This document shows positions 55,561-64,000 of a stretch of 64,000 bases of DNA, in pieces. Below the pieces are notes generated by a model. It ran no database searches. It was not told the DNA's origin and saw only the letters and a program-made list of their open reading frames with translations. Position numbers and translations under genes: made by a program. Position 1 is the stretch's first letter; every line of letters begins with the position of its first letter. Source of the stretch: Gnetum montanum (Eukaryota > Streptophyta > Gnetopsida > Gnetales > Gnetaceae); NCBI GenBank assembly GCA_015680685.1, contig MNCI01027496.1, positions 1,132,038-1,196,037 on the forward strand. Reading direction: 5' to 3'.

Positions 55561-56862
55561 TTAGCATAGGTGGCCATCTCCCCCATGACTGAGTTGTAAG
55601 GGAGAGATCCGAAAAAGTGAGCGCCTATTTGAATTTCTAAGAAGTGCCCAACTTCTCCTGATTGATGACCTTAAATTTAGGGGTGGAAGTTGGCAACGCT
55701 CACGTTCTGATGTATCTATGCCACGGTTGTTGGCATGAGTTTCCTCAGTTCGTTCCATGCATATTTGTTTGCCTCTACGAGAAGTTGTCAACCACGGGGT
55801 GTCTATTACTTCTTGTGTGGTTGCTACATACAGGCATCTTTGTTGCAGAGTTTCCTGGGCACACCTGTGACATGGAGACATCTCCTCCGTGTCATCACCC
55901 GATGAATCACTGTATGTGATGCATGGAACTAGCCTCTTCTTGATCTTTCCACATATGTTAATCTTAGAGAATTCCAAGGAAAGATCGCAGATCCTAAGGC
56001 ATGCGTCCACTGTACTTAGCCATGCCCTTCCCATTATAATTGGGAAGTCCCCTTCATTGTTGTTAACATCGATCACTAGGAAATCCGCTGGGTAGGACCA
56101 ACCATCCACAGTGGTAATAACGTCCTCCACTAATCCCAAGAGAATAATGATGGACTGGTCTGCCAGCTCTAGTTGGATGTTGCTCTTCTTAAGTTGGGGC
56201 AGGTTCCAGGCGTGATACATCTTTCGCGAAATTAAGTTGACTCCGGAACCTGAGTTAAGAAGAGCCCGATGTGGTGCATTTCCAGCGATCTGCAAATAAA
56301 TAAAGGGACTCCCAGGATTAGTTAGTTTCTTAGGAAGGTGGCCTACCTTGATCCAGTCAGTTACGGTATGTGTTAACATAATCGTATGTGTTACACTCCC
56401 TTGGACTGAAGGGTGCTCCGAAGCATTAGTAGTTAGAGGCCTATACATGTACCCGTCCGCTTGTTGTTGCGAGAGTGTGTTTGGGCTCTTAGTTTTGAAA
56501 AAAGGTCTCTTTTTTGTACAGTTATCGCCAGAACTAGTACCCAGTTGGCTATTTACACTCTGAATATTTATATCTCTCGCGGCATGAAGTTGCTGCGGTT
56601 GTGTAGGCAATTCCCCTTGCATTGTTGGAGTAGGAGGTGTTATGGGAACTACTTGAGGAAGCGGTGCGGGTGGAGTTAGAGGATGGACGGAATGTGAGAT
56701 GTCTCCCGAAGGAGAAGGAGTCCTTCTGAAGTACTCCCGAGCTTGGTAGTGACGTTGGGGGGTTGCGTGACCCATAGGGTCACCTAGAGAAATTGGCTGC
56801 TGCACATAATATCCGTAAGGATTAGGCTGCCGGTAAGGGTACTGATGTGTTGGCGGTGGCAT
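55561..56862 (-). CDS. pro: Element B protease region (out of frame with gag; active site Asn)
   Basis: This 433-codon frame continues the gag tail (QYPYRQPNPYGYYVQQP) and then the protease. The active-site motif reads NSGSGVNLIS near 56229-56260, where C has DSGSG, so the catalytic Asp is Asn. Conserved LGLVEDV, DFLVI and DFPIIMGRAWLSTV blocks follow (about 56010-56150). It is separated from gag by one frame change near 56930, where B lacks a base that C has, so the precursor was once a single gag-protease frame. The last about 60 codons lie beyond the pol-deletion junction (about 55615-55660) and end at 55561. Confidence 0.85.
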   Translation of the reverse strand: MPPPTHQYPYRQPNPYGYYVQQPISLGDPMGHATPQRHYQAREYFRRTPSPSGDISHSVHPLTPPAPLPQVVPITPPTPTMQGELPTQPQQLHAARDINIQSVNSQLGTSSGDNCTKKRPFFKTKSPNTLSQQQADGYMYRPLTTNASEHPSVQGSVTHTIMLTHTVTDWIKVGHLPKKLTNPGSPFIYLQIAGNAPHRALLNSGSGVNLISRKMYHAWNLPQLKKSNIQLELADQSIIILLGLVEDVITTVDGWSYPADFLVIDVNNNEGDFPIIMGRAWLSTVDACLRICDLSLEFSKINICGKIKKRLVPCITYSDSSGDDTEEMSPCHRCAQETLQQRCLYVATTQEVIDTPWLTTSRRGKQICMERTEETHANNRGIDTSERERCQLPPLNLRSSIRRSWALLRNSNRRSLFRISPLQLSHGGDGHLC

Positions 56863-58907
56863 CCCCCATGACTGTGGGTATTGCCACTGCTGGTGTTGTC
56901 CAATGGGCTGCGGGGCGTTCCACTTGGATAATACGTCAAGGGTTGGTGGAACTGCCTTGGGTTACCGTGGGGATAAGGTAACCTTCGGGGTGTTTGCCGT
57001 TGATTAAGTCTTGGATTTAATGCATACACCCCAGACTCCTGCAGATGTGAGATAATTGGACAACATCCCTTAGGATGATCATAATAACAGACCTCACATC
57101 CACCATCATTGTCTAAATCGGAATTTTCATCCTCATCGGAGTTAAAGATCTTTCCCTTACCCTTGTTATGTGCAGGGTTAAAGTTTCTCCGCATGTTTTT
57201 GCCTTTATCACTACTTTTCTCATCCTTAGACTCCTCTACGATTTTCAAAACTGTTTCTATTCGTGAGTCTAAAGAATCCCACATTTGGTCTACCTTAGCC
57301 GATACCTCCGTTGTTAACTTTTGGATCGGCACGGTTTTCCTGTTCACCAACTCTTCGAGTGGTGACTCATCCTCCTCATCACATAATTTCACTCCCTTAT
57401 TGTGAAGGGAGGGATCACGGTTGTATTTCTCCACACTTTCTCTTTTACGTAGCTCACCCTCTTCTTGCGCTACTTGTTCCAACAAAACTTCAACTTCATG
57501 GGCTCTTGATTGGGAGAGTCTCCCTTGGGCGTAAGTCCCAAGAGTTCTTCTCGTTTCATTTTGTAGCCCATCCACGATGTGGTGAAGTTGATCCCGTTTA
57601 GCGTACCCATGGCCCAGGCAACGATGTGGCAGTGTATAATAACGGGCCATGGCAGCATCCAAGGATTCATGAGCACCTTGTTTCCAGCCTTGGATCTGCT
57701 TACGCAAGTTAGACACTCTGGAGAACGTTTGATATTTGTTGTTGAACAATTCAAGCATCATACTCCACCTCCTGATGGTTTCTGGTTCTAAGGACCGGTA
57801 CCAACTCTCTGCTTCTTTAGTGAGTGTCCTAGGGAACAACTTGAGTTTCTGCCACTCATTATCTATGTTCTGCAAGGCATAGGCGTCGTGGAATGCCTGT
57901 AGATGATGTTGAGGATCAGCGTTGTATCCCCCTTCAAAACGTGGGATATTATTGATGTCCAAACGCTTGATCCTACTATCCTTTAAATGCCTTGTGGGAA
58001 TCCTAACTGCCTCTCTAATATCAAGCATGCTTCGGGTTGCGAATAGGGGTTCGTCATGATCATCTCTTTCATGACGTCTGTGATGTCTACGTGGTGGTTC
58101 CCTATTCTCCCTACGTCCTTGCCCTTGTCCTAACCCCTCTCGACCTTCCTGTCGAGGCATTTCATCTCTTTTACCTTTACTCTCCGCGTTATGCTCATGG
58201 TGGCTACGCCCCGATGTGGAAGGAGAGGATGAATGATGAGATGAAGGAGAAGAAGAAGGGGATCCATCACCATGGTGATGTTTCTTGCCTTCTCTTCGGC
58301 TGCTTCGGCCCCGATCGTTGTGACGATCAATGAGTCCGTCATTAGTGTGAGTAGTTGTTCCTGCCGTGAACAGCTGGTGCTCACGGGGATCAGAGCCTGG
58401 AATATGTATCATTGATCTAAGGCCCTGATGCCTAACCTCTTCACTAGAGTGAGGAGGAGGAACATCATTTTCTAAGAAATCCATCGTGAGGGGTTCCTCT
58501 TTTCCTATTTCACTAATGACGTGGGGAACCTTGCCCTTCAATAGTGAATGTTGGCTCTCCTGCCTTTCGTCTTGAATATGTTGGGCATTTGTGGGACGAT
58601 AATCCCTTATGCGATATATTCCAACAACGTATTTAGCGAATAAGTCCTGCATGCCAATCTGTGCCAATTCACGGAGAAGCATGTTCGGAACAGATCGATC
58701 TAGTGGTAAAAATATATTACCAACTGAATCTCTCCAGCGCAACTGTTCATCCTGATGGAGGGTAAAAGTGTAATCAGGGATATACTCATCGGGATGAGTA
58801 TAAGTTATCAAATACTGTTTAGGACTTGGCTGATTTCGGTTATGTGTATGATCCTGACTTTCTCCTGTATTGTCCTTAGGTGAGTTGATTGCATGAGAAG
58901 AAGCCAT
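56784..58907 (-). CDS. gag: Element B gag polyprotein, 707 codons, open
   Basis: Structural precursor of the virus-like particle. The start ATG 58907 follows the primer site by about 130 bases. Residues 1-110 hold the conserved YITYTHPDEYIPDYTFTLHQ-like block. About 190-300 is a Ser/His/Arg/Glu-rich linker with many HHR and RRE words. The Retrotrans_gag core is at about 330-500, with LKLFPRTLTKEAESWYRSL and GHGYAKRDQLHHIVDGL. A helical Glu-rich part is at about 500-580, a Lys/Asp-rich part to 600, and the zinc knuckle CEVCYYDHPKGCC at 604-616 (57060-57098). The last about 45 residues are out of frame with relatives because of a one-base loss near 56930. It could supply gag protein, but not enzymes. 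Confidence 0.92.
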   Translation of the reverse strand: MASSHAINSPKDNTGESQDHTHNRNQPSPKQYLITYTHPDEYIPDYTFTLHQDEQLRWRDSVGNIFLPLDRSVPNMLLRELAQIGMQDLFAKYVVGIYRIRDYRPTNAQHIQDERQESQHSLLKGKVPHVISEIGKEEPLTMDFLENDVPPPHSSEEVRHQGLRSMIHIPGSDPREHQLFTAGTTTHTNDGLIDRHNDRGRSSRREGKKHHHGDGSPSSSPSSHHSSSPSTSGRSHHEHNAESKGKRDEMPRQEGREGLGQGQGRRENREPPRRHHRRHERDDHDEPLFATRSMLDIREAVRIPTRHLKDSRIKRLDINNIPRFEGGYNADPQHHLQAFHDAYALQNIDNEWQKLKLFPRTLTKEAESWYRSLEPETIRRWSMMLELFNNKYQTFSRVSNLRKQIQGWKQGAHESLDAAMARYYTLPHRCLGHGYAKRDQLHHIVDGLQNETRRTLGTYAQGRLSQSRAHEVEVLLEQVAQEEGELRKRESVEKYNRDPSLHNKGVKLCDEEDESPLEELVNRKTVPIQKLTTEVSAKVDQMWDSLDSRIETVLKIVEESKDEKSSDKGKNMRRNFNPAHNKGKGKIFNSDEDENSDLDNDGGCEVCYYDHPKGCCPIISHLQESGVYALNPRLNQRQTPRRLPYPHGNPRQFHQPLTYYPSGTPRSPLDNTSSGNTHSHGGCHRQHISTLTGSLILTDIMCSSQFL

Positions 58908-59036
58908 TTCTAATGGTGTGCTACTTTCATCATTATTTTACGTTCTTGATTAACTGATTAACCCTAAGGTTCGTTTTAGGCTCACAACGATGTGAGTGAT
59001 ATCCCTTATGTTTAATTGGTGAAAAAAACACTTAGT

Positions 59037-59053
59037 CCCCGGCAATGGCGCCA
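59037..59053 (-). promoter_or_regulatory. Primer-binding site of element B (tRNA-Asp type)
   Basis: TGGCGCCATTGCCGGGG (minus) lies one base inside the LTR. It differs by one base from the tRNA-Asp complement. Confidence 0.92.
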
Positions 59054-59054
59054 A

Positions 59055-60096
59055 TGATGAGTGGCGAGGTACCCCTACACTCAACCATACGAATACGAGC
59101 GTGCATGTGCAATCCGGTTGAACTCCGCAGACTAAATGCCTTAACACCACAAGAAACACTTGGGGTTAATCGTTCGTTGTCTTCCCAGGCTTGCTTGTAA
59201 GTGTCACGGTGTATGGTTAAGCAAGTCTGAGGTATGTGATTTTTTTGGTATTTTTCGGTTTATCTTCTATGCTATCAGAGGAAAGGGTTGAGAAACTAAG
59301 CTAACTCTAACTAATGTCCTAAGTCTAAATTAACTAGCGTCAGCATCCGTTCCCACTTACCGGACACACCCTGAACTATGCAACTGTGGCTTACCAAACG
59401 CTAATCGTTACTGGGATCACCACACGTAACGCAAGTGCTCGAAGTGGTCGTACTGAGGCACCTATTTAGCTTAAGTGTGATAAGCAGCCGATTCCTTAGC
59501 TAGCCGTACACACCCGTGGGTGCTCGTAACTAAGTCGTACTTATCACACGTTCTAGCCTAGCAATGAGTAGCCGATTCCTTGACTAGCCGTACACATTGG
59601 ACTACCACTGGGATTACCAAGCGCAGAATCCTGGAATACGCTACTGGGTTACCAAGCAGCCAATGCTCGTAATCAAGTCGTACTCATGCGTTGCGACAAG
59701 CAGCCGATTCCTTGACTAGCCGTACACGTCCGTAGACGCTCGTAATCAAGTCGTACTTGTGCGCACTAGGAAAGCAGTAAATAAACAATAATAAAACCAT
59801 GTACTGCAAGGTTTATCCAATCAAGTTCGTCTTTATTGCCGTACACAACTTGGGTTCAGGTTACAAGCTGCTCGAATAAAGAGCCGTTCACTCTAGGACT
59901 CCTACTGCGGGCACATGGGAAAAATTCTAACTCTGGAGTGATCAATCTGCCAGAGCTTCGCTACTTCTAGCCAGGATTGGGAAATGAAGGGAGTGCCGCC
60001 TCTTATTTATAGATATGGCGACGGACCGCGATATCGCGTACGCGATATCGCAGGGGAAGACGCGATATCGCGGCACATGCAGGTTGCGTCTCATCA
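59055..60096 (-). mobile_element. 5' LTR of element B
   Basis: 1042 bp, TGATGAGACG...CTCATCA on minus. The U3 begins with three GATATC palindromes (60030-60069), then the TATA-like CTATAAATAAGAGG (about 60000-60013). R has the poly(A) signal AATAAAG (about 59830-59836). Within R/U5, the words AGCCGATTCCTTGACTAGCC occur about three times (59480-59730), a direct-repeat arrangement shared with 1-180. Confidence 0.93.
60028..60075 (-). promoter_or_regulatory. U3 palindrome array of element B
   Basis: Three GATATC cores (60030, 60044 and 60064), each inside CGCGATATCGCG-like palindromes. 60028-60051 is a perfect 24-base palindrome centred on GTAC. The array sits about 20-60 bases upstream of the TATA-like box in transcription direction, the place of U3 enhancer sites. 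Confidence 0.75.
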
Positions 60097-60101
60097 AGTA
60101 G

Positions 60102-60403
60102 GAACAACTTGTCAAGGTAAACCTAGATTTGAGGAGATTGGCTATGTGGAAAAAAAATCTCCTGATGTAGGAGGTTCATGATATTTGCTAGAAGACCATA
60201 ATTGAGGTCACCACCTAGAAGAATAAGGTCCTAAAGTATGAATGAGTCAAGAAGCACTATAGGGACTAGGTTGGTATGCTTAAAGAAATAAATGAAAAGG
60301 AGATCAAGCTAGCAAAGATGGAGGTGAATGAGACTCTCCATCAACTCCAAAAAAGAGGCAATGTATGCTAGCTCATCCTTGATGGTCTCACCATCTACAA
60401 CTA
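60102..60403 (+). pseudogene. Element J accessory ORF, continuation after element B
   Basis: It resumes the helical Lys/Glu-rich part, matching 1630-1930 and 16960-17250. Words such as TTGAGGAGATTGG (about 60130-60142) and CTTAAAGAAATAAATGAAAA (about 60279-60298) recur. It ends where the LTR of element E starts, before the EYMELANL and MFP motifs. Confidence 0.75.
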
Positions 60404-61182
60404 ATGAGTCATGAATTTGCTGATAGCTGCAATATCATAGCTTGTCTCCTCATCTATAAGTAAGAGGTAGACAGATCTGGAGTAAGTTAGTTTTAGAGTT
60501 AAGTTTTGATTTTAGTTCTTGTTTTTTTTCTCTCAACCCTTTTCCTCCCAGTGTATGCCTATAGTGTGGTGAATGTAATTGTACGACATCCTTTATTCAA
60601 GTGTGACGTACTTGGACATGCACATGACTGATAATAAAGATCGAGATTACTTCATCATTGCAGAATTCACTTAGCTTAATCATTTAATTACTTATTATTT
60701 ACTACTTTCCTAGTTAATAACTTCTCACCCTTATCTCATGTTAAAACGTGGAATGAGTACGACTTGATTACGAGCATTTAAGTGTGACTACTTGGTAACC
60801 CAGTAGTGTACCTAGGATCTTTGCTTAGTAATCCTAGTGGTAGTCATGCAAGAAGTCCAAGATGTGTACGGATAATCAAGGAACAGATGCTCATCACACT
60901 TAGGCTAGTTTAGATTCTCTCACCCTCTCTCTTTTAGATTAGTGAATATTAATTTCCATTGTCTTCAGGAGTAGCATTAGGTTAGAAACACATCATACAC
61001 CTCACTCTGGACTAAACCATACGTGACAAAGCTAATACTAGTCCAGGTGGGAGGACAGTGAATTGAGACCTAAGGCTAATTGTCTAGATGCCACAACTAG
61101 TCCATTTGTGGAGTTCGACCGGATCACACGTGTAACGGTAGTATTCATATGGTTGAGTATAGGGGTACCTCGCCACTCATCA
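60404..61182 (+). mobile_element. 5' LTR of element E
   Basis: About 779 bp; the start TGAGTCATGAATTTGC aligns with the F LTR start, and it ends CCACTCATCA. The U3 palindromes are reduced to TGCAATATCATAGC-like words (60425-60440). The TATA-like box is ATCTATAAGTAAGAGG (60451-60466) and the poly(A) signal AATAAAG is near 60633. It is followed by an N at 61197 and a second copy of the LTR end (61198-61240), an assembly artefact. Confidence 0.8.
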
Positions 61183-61183
61183 T

Positions 61184-61256
61184 TAGCGCCGTTGCTNGTT
61201 CATATGGTTGAGTATAGGGGTACCTCGCCACTCATCATTAGCGCCGTTGCTGGGGA
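61184..61256 (+). promoter_or_regulatory. Primer-binding site of element E (present twice through an assembly artefact)
   Basis: TAGCGCCGTTGCT at 61184-61196 is cut by the N; the complete form TAGCGCCGTTGCTGGGGA follows the repeated LTR end. It is the tRNA-Asp type with two changes. Confidence 0.8.
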
Positions 61257-61378
61257 TGGTGCTAGTTATCTAGATTAGTTATATCATACAAGATTACTAT
61301 AAAGGAATTAATGATATATCTTTTAGAAAGAAATAATTATTAAAAGTCACATGTAATTTCACACACAACTTCACAACC

Positions 61379-63246
61379 ATGCCTCTCTTACAAGATCACG
61401 ATAATGCCACACTTAGTGAGGAAGTTCATTGGAGAACCAATGAACTATATGACGATGAAGATTGGAGTACACAACCTGAAGTCGGGGTTTCTTATAAACA
61501 TCAACGAAGGCAACATCATTCCAACGCATGAAAGCATAACCTACTCGATGATGATGAACCCCTATTGGCCACTACAAGATTAATGCAAGTACAAGAGGCT
61601 GTTCGAATCTCCTCTAGGCATCGTAAAGAGAGCCATCTACCCAGGCTCGATTTAAACAACTTTTTCAATTTCTTAGGAGGCTATGACTTAGATCCACATC
61701 AACATTTATAAGCCTTCTACAATGCCTGCACATGGAACAACATTGATAACCGATGGCAAAAACTCAAGCTCTTCTGTATGACACTCGTTGGCCAAGCAAA
61801 AGTATGGTATAAATCGTTAAAACCAAATTCAATACAATGTTGGCCAACAATGGTAGAAGTCTTTAATGAAAGATATCAAACCTACGCAAGGGTGTCGACC
61901 TTGAGGAAACAAATCCAAGAGTGGAAACAAGCACAACATGAACCCTTGGACATGGCCTTAGAAAGATATTATGCATTGTTAAACAACTGTCCAGGCCATG
62001 GGTTTTTCGAGGAAAGGCTAATGTACCATATCATCGATGGGCTTCATGATGCAACAAGAGAGACCTTAGGGATGTATGCCCAAGGTCAACTATACGAATT
62101 ATGAACCCATAAAGTCCAAGAGCTTATTAAGCGGGTAGCAAAAGAAGAAGGAGCAATGGCTAGATAGGAGAGTGTTGAAAAACGTCAACGAGACCAAAAT
62201 CTCAACTTAACAAAGGTCCATGATCATAAAAAGAAGAAATCAACCAATCAAAAGGAGAAAGAACCATCTTTGTCGATACAACAATCGTTAGAAGAAGTCA
62301 AGGCAAAGATCAATAAGATGTTGGAATGGATGTATAAAAAGTGTGGAGAATTTATCGATATTATTGGAGATAGAGTTTTAATAACCCAAGAAGCAGGGAA
62401 AAAATTAGACAATTTGAAAGAAGGGATAAAGAAAATAAGAGCTCAACTTCCAATCATATGTATGAATGCAACATATGCCTGTATGATCACCCCAAAGGCC
62501 AATGCCCAATCTTGTTACAATTACATGAGCATTGGGGAAACACGTTACATCCAGAGTTTGTACAGAGGTACTGCGTTCGATCACAGTGGCAACAATCCTA
62601 GTCATGGGGGAGACCACCCCTAAATTGGAGACACCCTTCATATCATCCGAACCCAAACACTTATCTAGTTCAACCTCCTATTTCCCCAACTGGGCCAACA
62701 TACTCTATGTCACCACAGTACCATTCTCCTCAATACTATCAGCCCATGCCTTGAACACAACCACCGCCTTGTGCACCTTATACTCCTCCCAATTTTCAAC
62801 ATTCTCATCCTTTCCCTCCTTCTACATTGCCACCAACTGTTCCTAAGGTGTCTACACCACTACAACAACCCACGAATGTTACTTGTGCTGCTAATACCAA
62901 CAGCAGTGAGAGGCCTCTTCAACATCCAAAGAATCCCTTCTTTAAACATGACCATAAGAAGGGGCAACACAATTTTGAGGCCACTGCATCCTCCAACTCA
63001 GCACTAGTCCAACCCTATGATGCACCCTTATCTTCAAACCCAATGCCTCATGTAACTCCATTAGGGCCACCAGCTCACACTCCAACAACCACACGACCCA
63101 ATGAACATAGGAATGGAGAGCGACAACCCAATCCTTGCATACCACCTAACGGTCCCAAATATCATAGTGGGTCAACTCGTTATTTGGGAACTACATCATA
63201 TAAATTTCCCTACTATGCTTATTATAATCAAGTGTGTGAACCCTGA
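61379..63246 (+). pseudogene. gag: Element E gag (broken)
   Basis: The start ATG 61379 encodes MPLLQDHDNAT, like F. The Retrotrans_gag core is at about 61650-62110, with VWYKSLKPNSIQCWPTMVEVF and GHGFFEERLMYHIIDGL open at 61778-62104. A helical Lys/Glu segment is at 62260-62430. The zinc knuckle CNICLYDHPKGQC (C-X2-C-X3-H-X4-C) is at about 62467-62505. The Pro/Thr/Asn-rich tail ends at TGA 63244. A few stops and frameshifts separate the open pieces. It is the F gag subtype. Confidence 0.85.
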
Positions 63247-64000
63247 TGGGGTAAATATGACCAAGCCCGAATATTTCCAACATGCAAGGATCCTCATCTT
63301 TCATTTATTAATCCTTGCCATCCTCAACCGTTTAGTTATGGGGGATACCCCCCATCGTAATAACAAGCAGGATTAATAACCATTTTTTTTTTCTTTAACT
63401 TTACAACTTTTTGTTTTCCAATGTTTCATTTTTCAACTTCTTGTTTTATATTTTTGTCTTTTTGGTTATTTTTTCTTTTTACAAGTAGTCTCGTCTATGA
63501 ATAAAACACTCATGTGGATCGTTGGTTGAGGTGTGTTCTATGTTTTCGAGTCTCAAGTGATAAATTATGTGGACAGTAAGCCCATTACACCCACTCATCC
63601 ACTCTACAAATAAGAGGTTTTGTTCAAGGGTATAGTGATATTCTTGACATCCTTGAAACTTAAAATTAATTTTATGTTCATTGTACCTAGAATGAAGAAG
63701 GATGGACCAAGAGGGAATGATTAGGGTGTGACATCAAGGGGACTTGTGGATTTTCTTTGGTGACCTCTGTGGGAGTTATCATGCAATATGGTTGTACTAA
63801 GATCCTTGTAGATCTAACAAAAATGGGAGTAAGAGTAATCAAAAGGGAACTTAAAAATCCAATGCTGTTCTAGGGGGTCCCACTGGAAAGACATGCATCC
63901 ATGCTTGATGGTTGGAAGCTTCTCTAGATTCAGCAATCAAAAAAAAAAAAAGAGAAAGAGAAAAGAAAGAGAGAGAAAAAGAGAGAGAGAGTGCCACAAA
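63247..64000 (+). other. Element E 3' untranslated region
   Basis: The palindromic GGGGGATACCCCC lies at 63343-63355. Then come the T-rich TTTTTGTTTT array (63390-63480), AGGGTGTGACATCAAGGGG (about 63723-63741), CATGCATCCATGCTTGATGG (63892-63911) and an A/AG-rich run (63938-63995). It is colinear with F 32600-33352 (minus). Confidence 0.75.

Larger units (their letters stand above)
52652..60096 (-). mobile_element. Element B: young gag-protease deletion derivative
   Basis: Bounded by 5' LTR 59055-60096 and 3' LTR 52652 to within the gap at 52804-53774, with target duplication AGTAG (52647-52651 and 60097-60101). It is the freshest element in the window: gag is open for 707 codons. It has no RT, RNase H, integrase or accessory ORF. 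The 3' side of protease joins directly to the 3' untranslated region at the same point as in element C. The visible about 110 bases of the 3' LTR differ from the 5' LTR at about five positions. Confidence 0.92.
60404..64000 (+). mobile_element. Element E: gag-only LTR element, truncated by the window end
   Basis: 5' LTR 60404-61182, primer site, gag 61379-63246, then an F-type 3' untranslated region. No protease or polymerase lies between gag and the 3' region. Inserted in J's accessory ORF. The 3' end is not in the window. Confidence 0.8.

Noticed and set aside
55662-56679. Plus-strand ORFs opposite element B protease
   Set aside because: Antisense shadows of the protease frame, without motifs of their own.
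57109-58333. Plus-strand ORFs opposite element B gag
   Set aside because: Antisense shadows of the open gag; Ser/Leu-rich composition follows from the Asp/Glu/Arg codons on the other strand.
60028-60075. CRISPR-like array
   Set aside because: Few, very short palindromic units with irregular spacers, inside an LTR U3 of a plant element.

Overview
The window is nuclear DNA of a plant with a large, transposon-filled genome. It is AT-rich and almost every kilobase is a decayed LTR retrotransposon. Signs of a plant host are Ty3/gypsy elements of the Athila/Tat type with a tRNA-Asp primer-binding site, RTE/L1-type LINE 3' ends, tRNA-derived SINE-like repeats and plant-like introns. A gymnosperm is my best guess (heavy nesting, old copies), but nothing here proves it.

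Layout: (1) 1-3105: a partial LTR (minus) inserted in an old copy of an accessory-ORF element that ends in its own 3' LTR (plus). (2) 3106-5173: AT-rich spacer with a SINE-like repeat. (3) 5174-18700 (plus): element A, the only copy with gag, protease, RT, RNase H and integrase, followed by a long 3' region and a large extra ORF; 5-bp target duplication CTTGC. (4) 18706-20261: spacer with a LINE 3' end. (5) 20267-36683 (minus): element F, gag plus extra ORF and no pol, duplication AATAA, interrupted by element C (24841 to about 31607, plus), which has gag and protease but neither pol nor the extra ORF. (6) 36689-43281: the least repetitive part, with SINE-like and LINE pieces and one candidate spliced gene (about 39838-41435). 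(7) 43282-60403: damaged elements J (plus) and I (minus), with intact-looking element B (52652-60096, minus, duplication AGTAG, gag and protease only) inserted in J's extra ORF. (8) 60404-64000: element E (plus), LTR and gag only, cut by the window end.

Main result: these elements form one superfamily sharing LTR ends (TGATGA...TCATCA), primer-binding site, gag, 3' region and polypurine tract. The larger members carry an accessory ORF of roughly 900 or more codons between pol (or gag) and the 3' LTR. It encodes an N-terminal globular part, a long helical/coiled-coil part and a conserved C-terminal Pro/Trp motif. Upstream of this ORF in A, F and J lies an array resembling the U3 of the same element's LTR, suggesting an internal promoter that evolves together with the LTR. 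Two kinds of deletion derivative have multiplied: B/C share one pol-deletion junction; E/F keep gag only, and F still has the accessory ORF. No intact autonomous element is present.
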